From Puniceicoccales bacterium (lineage in GTDB: Bacteria; Verrucomicrobiota; Verrucomicrobiia; Opitutales; LL51): 19,326 nucleotides of DNA. Both the position numbers and the translations under genes were made by a program. Numbering within the stretch: the stretch's first letter is position 1; every line of letters begins with the position of its first letter. Shown here piece by piece: positions 1 to 6,323 of this stretch. The stretch lies in contig JAISMD010000091.1 in NCBI GenBank assembly GCA_031276935.1, forward strand, positions 1-19,326, read 5' to 3'. Under the pieces are notes generated by a model, which was not told the DNA's origin, did no database searches, and saw only the letters and a program-made list of their open reading frames with translations.

Positions 1-116
1 AAAATTCGTTGAAGGACATCGACAGTACGCGGGAATATTTTATGAGTTTGATGGGAGAGATCGCCCAGGCAATCCACGATAATAAAATGCAAATTATCCG
101 TAATTCCGTTATCTGA
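1..116 (+). CDS. C-terminal end of an unidentified protein (partial)
   Basis: An open frame enters from the left edge (first whole codon at base 3) and ends at TGA 114-116. It gives about 37 residues that look like an amphipathic helix, with the tail GEIAQAIHDNKMQIIRNSVI. The stop directly abuts the stop of the convergent gene on the other strand (TAA read from 119 to 117), leaving no room for a terminator. The frame has no internal stop, and its helical character resembles the C-terminus of the neighbouring 320-residue protein: Phe and Met are shared at similar spacing, then a His-Asp about 11 residues from the end. It may be a paralogue or partner of that protein, but the fragment is too short to name a family. 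Confidence 0.5.
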   Translation, partial: NSLKDIDSTREYFMSLMGEIAQAIHDNKMQIIRNSVI

Positions 117-1079
117 TTACCGTATGTTACCGGCAATTTTTGTGAAGGCATCGTGGGTTAGGTTCGCCATTTGCGATATCATGTTGAGGCAAAATTGCTT
201 CAAACTTTCCGCGGAGTGAATGGATGCATCCACGGAGGAAATAATGTTGTCCACCAGTTTGTTCATCGTTTCATGAACCTTAATTTCGGCATCGATTTTA
301 GATATTTCCAGATCGAAATTTGCCGCCACGATACCACATACACAATCCACAATTCCACTTCCTAAACTCCCAGCCAATTCTCCCTGTCTCTGTGCGTGGG
401 CTCTTTCCCTATCGGTTACTTCCCTCACCTCCGTTGTGGATCCGGGTGCCATATCCGGAGTCGTTGCTGATCCCGGCATTCCGTTTTTATCGGTGGAAAT
501 TTGGGCGGTTGATGGTGAAACATCCGTGTTTATTTTAACCGTCGACCGCTCTGCCTTCGATGGAGTCGCCATGTGTTCCGCCAATTTGTTCAAACCAATG
601 TTTACAGCCGTACTGACTAATTTTCCAACCGCTTCCGTTACGGCTTTTTTGTATGCCAATTCCCCCTTCTCTCGGATCAAATCCGCGATCTTCATACCGT
701 TCTGGAATTGTATTTGGGCGAGTTCCGCCTTCATTTCCCGCTCTATACTTTTCATCTCCTGTGCATGCTGGAGCGTCATGATCATCACTTCTGCCACCAT
801 GTCGTTGAGCGACATATTGGCCTGGGGATTCCCACTGGTGGCCCCTATTTGTGTGAGCATATCCGCCGTTAATTGATCGGATTTCGTGAATATGGGATCG
901 ATGGATATACCCGTTCCCCCCAGTTGTACGTCTCCGGACGGGGAAGTAATGACATCCGTGGGGCGCACTCCGGGAATGACACTGCCCCCTCCTATGGTAG
1001 TTGTTCTCACATCGGTAGGATCGGCAAACCAAATGTTACTGCTTTGCCCACTACTATCTGTCCACCCAGTACTGCTCAT
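117..1079 (-). CDS. Ser/Thr-rich coiled-coil protein, possible secreted or type III translocator-like protein
   Basis: This is a 320-residue protein that I do not recognise by family. Residues 1-70 are rich in Ser, Thr, Gly and Pro and have no Sec signal peptide. Residues 88-170 are strongly helical and heptad-like (NDMVAEVMIMTLQHAQEMK and onward), ending in a mildly hydrophobic amphipathic stretch near 150-165. Residues 171-225 are a Thr/Ser/Pro linker. Residues 226-318 are helical again, with a hydrophobic patch at 238-255 (LGSGIVDCVCGIVAANF). An unstructured N-terminus, paired helical blocks and short hydrophobic patches resemble type III secretion translocators (SctB/SctE class), but no signature motif proves it. 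The ATG at 1079 is preceded by GAGG only one base away, so the ribosome site is poor. The gene lies alone on its strand, abutting another helical protein's gene tail to tail. Confidence 0.7.
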   Translation of the reverse strand: MSSTGWTDSSGQSSNIWFADPTDVRTTTIGGGSVIPGVRPTDVITSPSGDVQLGGTGISIDPIFTKSDQLTADMLTQIGATSGNPQANMSLNDMVAEVMIMTLQHAQEMKSIEREMKAELAQIQFQNGMKIADLIREKGELAYKKAVTEAVGKLVSTAVNIGLNKLAEHMATPSKAERSTVKINTDVSPSTAQISTDKNGMPGSATTPDMAPGSTTEVREVTDRERAHAQRQGELAGSLGSGIVDCVCGIVAANFDLEISKIDAEIKVHETMNKLVDNIISSVDASIHSAESLKQFCLNMISQMANLTHDAFTKIAGNIR

Positions 1080-1082
1080 ACC

Positions 1083-1113
1083 TCTATACTAAAAAATATG
1101 TAAAACGTTTCAA
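1083..1113 (-). promoter_or_regulatory. Possible promoter of the 320-residue protein gene
   Basis: Read on the - strand, the AT-rich 73-bp gap holds TTGAAA (1113-1108) and TATAGA (1088-1083), separated by 19 bases. The -10-like box ends three bases before the start codon, so the transcript would be nearly leaderless if this is the promoter. The spacing is longer than the usual 17, so the call is weak. Confidence 0.25.
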
Positions 1114-1152
1114 TATATTTTTCTTCCGACGACGATTTTTATGGAAATTATT

Positions 1153-1632
1153 TTATTTTTGTCCCCGGGTTTTGAACCATTCCAGTTCCGTTTTCAGCTG
1201 TAAATTTTCCTCGCGGAGGTGTTTGAGAAGGGAGAGAAAATTTTGGTGTTCGTTATAGAGTTCCTTATTTTGCCCGATAATCTGTTGGAGGAAACGCTTC
1301 TTCGCCGTTTCAATGAGACTTTGGACGATTTTTTCATTTTCCCTACGGCTGTCATGGAGTAGAAATTGGCGGAAATAGTAGATCGCAAGGACGGGATCGT
1401 CGTAGGTATTGAGGTAGATTTGTCCAATTTCCAGGTAAGCTTTTTTGGCGTTAGGTATGGCTCCTATGACGCGTAGAAATTGGGAAAGGGCACGTTCGGG
1501 GAGATTTTCGGCCAATAATTGTTGTCCATTTTTATAGCTTGGATGATCCGTTTCCCTGGGGGTTGTTTTTTTACAGCCACCGCAGAGGAAGAGGAATGCC
1601 AAAAAAAATATTGGGCGCGGAGAATATTTCAT
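1153..1632 (-). CDS. Small TPR-like lipoprotein with C-terminal coiled coil
   Basis: I start the gene at the ATG at 1632 rather than at the TTG at 1686, because the ATG opens directly onto a typical lipoprotein signal: MKYSPRPIFFLAFLFLCGGC, with Cys20 as the expected lipidated residue. The mature part (about 140 residues) contains a helical repeat region resembling TPR units (NGQQLLAENLPERALSQFLR and AKKAYLEIGQIYLNTYDDP, with the Ala/Tyr/Gly pattern of a TPR). It ends in a charged coiled coil (LLKHLREENLQLKTELEWFK). It is probably anchored in the inner or outer membrane and exposed to the periplasm; its partner is unknown. It is divergent from secG with 57 bp between the starts, so the two probably share a promoter region. 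It recalls small BamD/YfiO-like TPR lipoproteins in form but is shorter, and I do not equate it with BamD. Confidence 0.75.
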   Translation of the reverse strand: MKYSPRPIFFLAFLFLCGGCKKTTPRETDHPSYKNGQQLLAENLPERALSQFLRVIGAIPNAKKAYLEIGQIYLNTYDDPVLAIYYFRQFLLHDSRRENEKIVQSLIETAKKRFLQQIIGQNKELYNEHQNFLSLLKHLREENLQLKTELEWFKTRGQK

Positions 1633-1689
1633 TTTTTTCTTGCTTGAGTTTTTTGCAATCCTATCCACTATTTCCCTCCAAGGCAAGGC

Positions 1690-2124
1690 ATGAGTATATT
1701 TTGTATATTTTTTCTCACATTTATTTTGTTAGGTTTCTGTGCCTTTACGGTTCTTTTGATTTTGATGCAACGTCCCAGTGAGGAATCGGGTATGGGTGCG
1801 ACCCTAGGAGGGGGGGCAGCGACTTCGGTTTTCGGTGGCGAAGCGGTTAACGTTCTCGCGAAAATCACGAAATACTGTGTCATTGTTTTTTTCTCCCTGA
1901 CCTTTACGCTATCCATGTTCCATCTGGCTCTGGAAAAGACCGATAAGCCACAAAATTTACTCCAAAAACGTGAAGTGGCCGAAGTTAAAATCGAGGAAGA
2001 AAGTATTTTGCCTTCGGAGGGAGTGATTCCTTTGAGCGATTTGGACGGAGATGTGTCGGAGGAAGTTCTCCCGGAAATATTCCCCGAAGAAGCCGTATCC
2101 ACCGAGTTCGATGAAATTCAATAG
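1690..2124 (+). CDS. secG: Preprotein translocase subunit SecG
   Basis: SecG is the small non-essential partner of SecYE in the inner-membrane protein export channel. The 144-residue product has the SecG layout: a first membrane helix (about 3-25, ending VLLILMQRPSEESGMG), the Gly/Ala-rich cytoplasmic loop GATLGGGAATSVFGGEAVNV, then a second membrane helix (about 60-80). The QRP/GMG and FGG segments are hallmark SecG features. It is longer than the 110 residues of E. coli SecG because of an acidic C-terminal tail rich in Glu and Asp (about 95-144). AAGG repeats lie just upstream of the ATG. The gene is divergent to the lipoprotein gene, and its end overlaps the start of the next gene by 14 bases, which suggests translational coupling. 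Confidence 0.92.
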   Translation: MSIFCIFFLTFILLGFCAFTVLLILMQRPSEESGMGATLGGGAATSVFGGEAVNVLAKITKYCVIVFFSLTFTLSMFHLALEKTDKPQNLLQKREVAEVKIEEESILPSEGVIPLSDLDGDVSEEVLPEIFPEEAVSTEFDEIQ

Positions 2125-2881
2125 GGTTTTAGTTTTAACATTCCTTTGTTGTTTAGGTTCTTTTCCTGCAGCGGCCCATATTTCCCGGCAGAAAAAATTA
2201 TCGCCATTAACTCCCCAACAAATGGAGGAAGCGATTCAAAAAATTAGGGAAACGAATCGTTTTGAGTGTGCTTTCATCTTCGATTTGAAGACGACCTTCG
2301 GAAAGGAAATAGAAAATAAGGAGGGGCGATTTTATTCTCGGAAGAATGGCGATGTCCTCGATTTACGTTTCCATTTTAGCGAGGGATCGTTTCTTTTTCT
2401 AGGAGGATTGGGCGGTGGAATTTACTGTTCGGAAGGGTCGCCCCCATTGCAAACCGACGACCCCATACAGGCAAGACATCTGCTGAATTTTTCCGACATT
2501 TTGATGCCTTTCCTGGGTAATAAGGACTACGAATATCGCTGCAATCGCCGTGTTCAGGGACGCAATACCCATATTATTCGCTTTAAAATGGAGAAGGGAA
2601 AGGCCATCGATATTGCCTATGATCCCGCCTTTGAGGCAGTTTTACAGATCGAGTACTTCGATGAGCGGGAAGAATTAATGCGCATTTTCAAACTCCTCAA
2701 TTTTAAGAAATTTCAAGATATTTGGCTTATGAAGTCGGTGGAAATTAGAAATGTCCCCGGGAAAATAACCACCCGATTGACCATAAAAAAAGTGGCCACG
2801 GGAACGATACCAACCGCGATCTTCGACAAAAATTCCCTTGGAAAGGATCTTCGGGACAGGTTAATTTACGGTGATTTCTAG
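2111..2881 (+). CDS. Periplasmic lipoprotein carrier/sorting-like protein (LolA/RseB fold)
   Basis: This 256-residue exported protein has a signal peptide (MKFNRVLVLTFLCCLGSFP, cleavage probably after the AAA near residue 22). The mature part has the alternating beta pattern of the outer-membrane lipoprotein-sorting family (COG2834, LolA/RseB-like fold): a helix QQMEEAIQKIRETNRFECAF, repeated amphipathic strands (GRFYSRKNGDVLDLRFHFSE; YDPAFEAVLQIEYFDE) and a late SVEIRNVPGKITTRLTIKKV strand pair. Members of this fold bind acyl chains of lipoproteins or sense envelope state; the exact cargo here cannot be read. I prefer ATG 2111 over an upstream in-frame ATG at 2051, because only 2111 gives a clean signal peptide. 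The gene starts inside secG (14-base overlap) and its TAG shares a CTAG with the convergent nth stop. Confidence 0.72.
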   Translation: MKFNRVLVLTFLCCLGSFPAAAHISRQKKLSPLTPQQMEEAIQKIRETNRFECAFIFDLKTTFGKEIENKEGRFYSRKNGDVLDLRFHFSEGSFLFLGGLGGGIYCSEGSPPLQTDDPIQARHLLNFSDILMPFLGNKDYEYRCNRRVQGRNTHIIRFKMEKGKAIDIAYDPAFEAVLQIEYFDEREELMRIFKLLNFKKFQDIWLMKSVEIRNVPGKITTRLTIKKVATGTIPTAIFDKNSLGKDLRDRLIYGDF

Positions 2882-3510
2882 GCGCCAATATATTTACAAA
2901 TGGGGCAAATTTCCTTTCTATGGCCCCGGGCAGGGCAGTACTGTCGGCCGAAGCGGATCATGCGAATATGGAGATCATGCCATTCCTCCTTCGGGAAAAG
3001 TGCTTTCAAACGACGCTCCACGGCGGCAACATTTTGCGAATGAACTAAACCCCAGCGATTCGCCAAACGGCGGATATGTGTATCCACGGGAAAGGCATAG
3101 CCATTGAAACACTGGGAAACCATGACACTGGCCGTCTTATGTCCCACGCCGGGTAGTTGTTCCAATTCCTCCATCGTTTTAGGTACATTGCCACCGTAAT
3201 GTTCCGCAATAATTTGAGCACAGCGCTGGATTGCCCGGGCTTTGGCACGGAATAAACCGCAGGAACGAATTGTTTCTTCGAGGGTTGCGATGGGTAGATT
3301 GGCCATGGATTGGACATTGGGAGCCAATGAAAAAAGTAGGGGCGTAACCCCATTGACCCGCTCATCGGTACATTGGGCGGATAGAATAACGGCTACCAAA
3401 AGGGAAAAGGGAGATTCATGGCGCAGAGGAACTACAACGGTTGGATATAAATTGGCCAAGGTTTCCCGAATTAATTGTATTCGTTTTTCCATACTTTGTT
3501 GCCTACGCAT
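2878..3510 (-). CDS. nth: Endonuclease III (DNA glycosylase/AP lyase)
   Basis: This base-excision repair enzyme removes oxidised pyrimidines and cleaves at AP sites. The 210-residue protein shows the HhH-GPD fold: SPFSLLVAVILSAQCTDERV near the N-terminus, the helix-hairpin-helix LPGVGHKTASV with catalytic Lys125, and VDTHIRR with catalytic Asp143. The C-terminal iron-sulfur loop has Cys192, Cys202 and Cys205 (C-x9-C-x2-C). The stop then comes five residues later, exactly where E. coli-type enzymes carry the fourth Cys (C-x6-C-x2-C-x5-C). The frame is open further upstream, inside the rluD-like gene. I chose ATG 3510, which lies 20 bases after that gene's end and has GGAAGAG upstream; ATG 3492 is an alternative. 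It is probably cotranscribed with the pseudouridine synthase gene. Confidence 0.93.
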   Translation of the reverse strand: MRRQQSMEKRIQLIRETLANLYPTVVVPLRHESPFSLLVAVILSAQCTDERVNGVTPLLFSLAPNVQSMANLPIATLEETIRSCGLFRAKARAIQRCAQIIAEHYGGNVPKTMEELEQLPGVGHKTASVMVSQCFNGYAFPVDTHIRRLANRWGLVHSQNVAAVERRLKALFPKEEWHDLHIRMIRFGRQYCPARGHRKEICPICKYIGA

Positions 3511-3529
3511 CGTTCCAAAATTCTCTTCC

Positions 3530-4429
3530 CTACATTTGGGAAAGTTTTTCCAAAGTATCAACGAAATCCTGGGGAAGGGGAGCGCTAAGGGATAATTTTG
3601 TTTTATTTTGTGGATGTATGAGGGCGATGGATTCGGCGTGGAGCATCGGACGGTTGAAAATAAAGGAAGAAGCCATGCGCCCATAGGTACGATCTCCGCC
3701 AATGGGATGGCCAATGTGATTCATATGGACACGGATTTGATGGGTACGTCCGCTGTGGATACGGACCTCTAACCAGGCGAAATTTTTAAATGATTTTCGC
3801 GTAACCCATACCGTTTTAGCCGATTTCCCATCGGGGCAGGCGATCATTTTAGTCCGATCCGTAGTTCCACGGGCAATGGGAATTTCGATTTTCCCCGTTT
3901 GCAGGGAGGGTACACCGTGCACAATGCAGCTGTATTGTTTCTCGATGCGCCGCTGGGCGAAGTCATTTTTCAGGGCATTGAAGGCACCATTTGATTTCGC
4001 AAAAATAATTAATCCGGTGGTATCCTTATCGAGGCGATGCACCACACCGGGACGGTTATGTTCTCCGAGGGGACAGAGGGGACAGTATTCGGCGACCCAT
4101 TCCACCAATGTTTTTTCCCGCATACCCACCGTCGGATGGACAGCGATTCCGGCCGGCTTATTGAGAACGAGGATGTCTTCATCTTCGAAAATAATATTTA
4201 GGGAAAAGGGATTCGATTGAGGAAGTGGAGGGGGATTGGGATTAATTTCGCAATGGATACGGTCACCGGAATAAACACATTCATTGAGGCGAATGGGTTT
4301 ACCGTTTCGGAGGAATGGGGAACATTGGAAGGAGGCTTTAATGAGGGAGCGGGGGAGATGTAGTTGTTGGGACAAGATTTTATCACAGCGTTCACCGTTC
4401 ACGCCTTCTCCTAGAGTAATGATCGCCAT
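3530..4429 (-). CDS. rluD: RluA-family 23S rRNA pseudouridine synthase (RluD-like)
   Basis: This enzyme converts uridine to pseudouridine in RNA. The 299-residue product has an N-terminal S4-like RNA-binding region (about 9-60: NGERCDKILSQQLHLPRSLI). The RluA catalytic domain follows: DEDILVLNKPAGIAVHP, then GVVHRLDKDTTGL with catalytic Asp134, EKQYSCIVHG, and the RTHQIRVHMNHIGHPIGGD motif. An S4 domain plus this length fits RluD/RluC rather than the short RluA. RluD would modify helix 69 of 23S rRNA, but RluC-type specificity cannot be excluded from sequence alone. The ATG at 4429 has no Shine-Dalgarno sequence. The gene is divergent to pssA, and nth lies 19 bases downstream on the same strand. 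Confidence 0.9.
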   Translation of the reverse strand: MAIITLGEGVNGERCDKILSQQLHLPRSLIKASFQCSPFLRNGKPIRLNECVYSGDRIHCEINPNPPPLPQSNPFSLNIIFEDEDILVLNKPAGIAVHPTVGMREKTLVEWVAEYCPLCPLGEHNRPGVVHRLDKDTTGLIIFAKSNGAFNALKNDFAQRRIEKQYSCIVHGVPSLQTGKIEIPIARGTTDRTKMIACPDGKSAKTVWVTRKSFKNFAWLEVRIHSGRTHQIRVHMNHIGHPIGGDRTYGRMASSFIFNRPMLHAESIALIHPQNKTKLSLSAPLPQDFVDTLEKLSQM

Positions 4430-4463
4430 GGATGGGGATAAGTTATCTTTTTTTGGAGAAGCG

Positions 4464-4494
4464 CAATGGAAAAGCTTGCACCCAATGGAAGCTT
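4464..4494 (+). repeat. Decayed 19-bp tandem duplication at the pssA start
   Basis: CAATGGAAAAGCTT (4464-4477) recurs as CAATGGAAGCTT (4483-4494), offset 19 bases and differing by two A residues. Each copy contains an ATG (4466 and 4485). The first ATG has a good Shine-Dalgarno GGAGAA (4455-4460) five bases upstream but is out of frame with pssA. The second ATG is in frame but less well placed. Confidence 0.6.
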
Positions 4495-5441
4495 CCTATG
4501 CTGCACCTACCATGTCGATTACGAAAAAATACTCAAGCCTTGCGGATGCGAGTCGGATTTATTTGTTGCCCAATTTATTTACGGCGACCAATTTATTTTG
4601 TGGATTTTTATCCATAATTCGCTGCATTCAAGCCCGCTATTCCGTACAGGATGTGGCCACCATTCACCGCTACTACCAACAGGCGGTTTGGTTAATTTTA
4701 TTTGCCGGAGTTTCCGACATGCTCGATGGACGCGTAGCCCGTTTGAAGAAAAAAGAATCACTTTTCGGCATGGAATTTGACTCCATTTGTGACATGGTAT
4801 CCTTCGGTGTTGCACCGGCTTTAATGGTTTTTCTTTTGATTTTATCGCCCGTGGGGGAATTTTCTTTCTTCCGCCAATTGGGTTGGCTTTTTGGATTTAT
4901 TTATCTACTTTGTGCCGCCGTTCGCCTGGCACGCTTTAATGTCATTACGAGTCCACTTCTCCCCAGGGACGATCCCCATCCCAGCTCCGATTTTTTGGGA
5001 TTGCCCGTAACGGTTGCGGCGGGTGTGGTTGCCTCATTCGTATTGATTGTCAATAGCTATGATCTCAATACTTTTGCCATCTTTTTACCGCCCCTAATGC
5101 TCTTCATTGCCTACCTGATGGTCAGCAATATCCCTTTCCCCAGTTTTAAAAAAATTAATTGGAATACGAAAACCCGTTTAAGTACATTTATTTTCATCAT
5201 AGCCGTTTTGGTAACGATCATGTGGTTCCACGAAATTGCTTGGGCCATTGTTTTTTTGAGCTACATCAGCTACGGCATCGTTCGCCATCTGCGCCGTCAA
5301 AGGATGATTTCCCTGCACCAAAAATCGGAGGACTTCGAAGAACAGGAAATCTACGAAGAAGAAGATGCCTCCTATGACGACGACGAAGAGAGTTCCTACG
5401 ATGATGAAGATACCTACGACGATGAACAGGATGAGCAATAG
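4485..5441 (+). CDS. pssA: CDP-diacylglycerol--serine O-phosphatidyltransferase with acidic C-terminal tail
   Basis: PssA makes phosphatidylserine, the precursor of phosphatidylethanolamine, from CDP-diacylglycerol and serine at the inner membrane. The CDP-alcohol phosphotransferase signature D-G-x2-A-R-x8-G-x3-D-x3-D is intact (DGRVARL, then GMEFDSICD, from about residue 81). Typical N-terminal PssA text precedes it (RIYLLPNLFTATNLFCGF). Several membrane helices follow, including GFIYLLCAAVRLARFNV, VAAGVVASFVLIV and TFIFIIAVLVTIMW. Residues 282-318 form a low-complexity tail with 23 Asp/Glu in 37 residues, no Lys or Arg, and repeated YDD blocks, which is unusual for the family. The start is uncertain: ATG 4485 is preferred, ATG 4512, TTG 4476 and ATG 4428 are alternatives, and the best ribosome site feeds an out-of-frame ATG at 4466. 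The gene is divergent from the rluD-like gene. Confidence 0.9.
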   Translation: MEASYAAPTMSITKKYSSLADASRIYLLPNLFTATNLFCGFLSIIRCIQARYSVQDVATIHRYYQQAVWLILFAGVSDMLDGRVARLKKKESLFGMEFDSICDMVSFGVAPALMVFLLILSPVGEFSFFRQLGWLFGFIYLLCAAVRLARFNVITSPLLPRDDPHPSSDFLGLPVTVAAGVVASFVLIVNSYDLNTFAIFLPPLMLFIAYLMVSNIPFPSFKKINWNTKTRLSTFIFIIAVLVTIMWFHEIAWAIVFLSYISYGIVRHLRRQRMISLHQKSEDFEEQEIYEEEDASYDDDEESSYDDEDTYDDEQDEQ

Positions 5442-5463
5442 GGATTAGGATTTTAGGGATAAT

Positions 5464-6243
5464 GTGAAGAATGTTGCACAGAAAAAAAAGGGTGAGAATC
5501 CATGGTTAAATTTAGGATTTAATATTATTTTGCCTTCGGTGGTCATGGCTAAGGCCGATGATTGGCTGGGGATTGATCCCCTCATAGCCTTGGTGATCGC
5601 CCTACTATTCCCTCTCAGCTACGGCCTAATCGATTTTATAAGATCGAAGCGGTGTAATATTTTTTCGGTGGTGGGTTTCCTCAGTATTTTACTCACCGGT
5701 GCCATCGGTCTCCTACGCCTCCCCCAAGAATATATCGCCATTAAGGAAGCTTTTATTCCCTCCCTATTGGGTCTCATCGTTTTTATTTCTGCGTTTACCC
5801 GTTATCCTCTCATCAAGGCACTTTTGTTCAACGACAGGATTATGGATATGGATCTGATCAATGGGCGTTTAATTGGGGAGGAAAATGGAGAAAAATTCCA
5901 AAAATTACTGCGGATGAGTACGCTCCAATTTTCCCTTTCTTTTCTACTGAGTGCGGTATTGAACTATGGTCTCGCCCGTTATTTCATTCGCAGCGAAACC
6001 GGTACCGTTGCCTTCAATAAGGAATTGGCCCGCATGACCTTTTGGAGCTATCCGGTCATTATGGTTCCCTGTACCCTTGTTTTGATGGTGACCTTAATTG
6101 AACTCATGAAGCATTTGGAAAAATTGACCCATCTCAGTTGGGAAGAAATGTTTCTTGGGATGAAAATGGAAAATCCTGCCCCGGAAAACAAAGGCGATGG
6201 AACGGAATCCACGGCCGAGGATCTAGACCCTCGATCTAAATAG
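5464..6243 (+). CDS. VC0807-family multi-pass membrane protein
   Basis: The 259-residue integral membrane protein has the pattern I associate with the VC0807 family: NPWLNLGFNIILPSVV near the start, LIALVIALLFPLSYGLIDFI, NIFSVVGFLSILLTGAIGLLRL, a middle IKEAFIPSLLGLIVFISAF-type helix followed by TRYPL, a soluble loop (about 120-155), then FSLSFLLSAVLNYGLARYFI and a last helix WSYPVIMVPCTLVLMVTLIE. The function is not established to my knowledge; the family is sometimes labelled septation- or transporter-like. It starts at GTG 5464, chosen because AGGG lies five bases upstream and the overlapping ATG at 5462 runs straight into a stop. The hydrophilic C-terminus (about 230-259) is charged. It lies 22 bases after pssA and is likely in the same transcript. 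Confidence 0.8.
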   Translation: MKNVAQKKKGENPWLNLGFNIILPSVVMAKADDWLGIDPLIALVIALLFPLSYGLIDFIRSKRCNIFSVVGFLSILLTGAIGLLRLPQEYIAIKEAFIPSLLGLIVFISAFTRYPLIKALLFNDRIMDMDLINGRLIGEENGEKFQKLLRMSTLQFSLSFLLSAVLNYGLARYFIRSETGTVAFNKELARMTFWSYPVIMVPCTLVLMVTLIELMKHLEKLTHLSWEEMFLGMKMENPAPENKGDGTESTAEDLDPRSK

Positions 6244-6259
6244 GGGAAATTTTTAGCCA

Positions 6260-6276
6260 AATATCCGGTGGATATT
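6260..6276 (+). repeat. Perfect hairpin upstream of the NuoG-like gene (1)
   Basis: AATATCC-GGT-GGATATT is a perfect 7-bp inverted repeat with a 3-base loop, 16 bases after the preceding stop codon. No T-run follows on either strand, so it is not a standard intrinsic terminator. It could be an operator or an RNA structure. Confidence 0.55.
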
Positions 6277-6296
6277 CTAAACCGCTACTTGACGGC

Positions 6297-6311
6297 ATTG
6301 GAAAATCCAAT
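6297..6311 (+). repeat. Perfect hairpin upstream of the NuoG-like gene (2)
   Basis: ATTGGA-AAA-TCCAAT is a second perfect inverted repeat, 6 bp with a 3-base loop. It ends 12 bases before the GTG start of the NuoG-like gene, in the place where a Shine-Dalgarno would be expected. Its centre is 36 bases from that of the first hairpin. Confidence 0.55.
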
Positions 6312-6323
6312 AAACTTACGCCG

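Noticed and set aside
436..876. 146-codon frame on the + strand
   Set aside because: It lies wholly opposite the 320-residue protein gene, has no recognisable motif or ribosome site, and reads as antisense composition.
535..1032. 165-codon frame on the - strand in another frame of the 320-residue protein gene
   Set aside because: Rich in Arg, His and Gly with no domain pattern; it is an out-of-frame shadow of the better-supported helical protein.
4466..4780. 104-codon frame with a good Shine-Dalgarno at the pssA start
   Set aside because: Beyond its start it only reads pssA in the wrong frame and has no protein-like pattern; kept as a finding about the start region, not as a gene.
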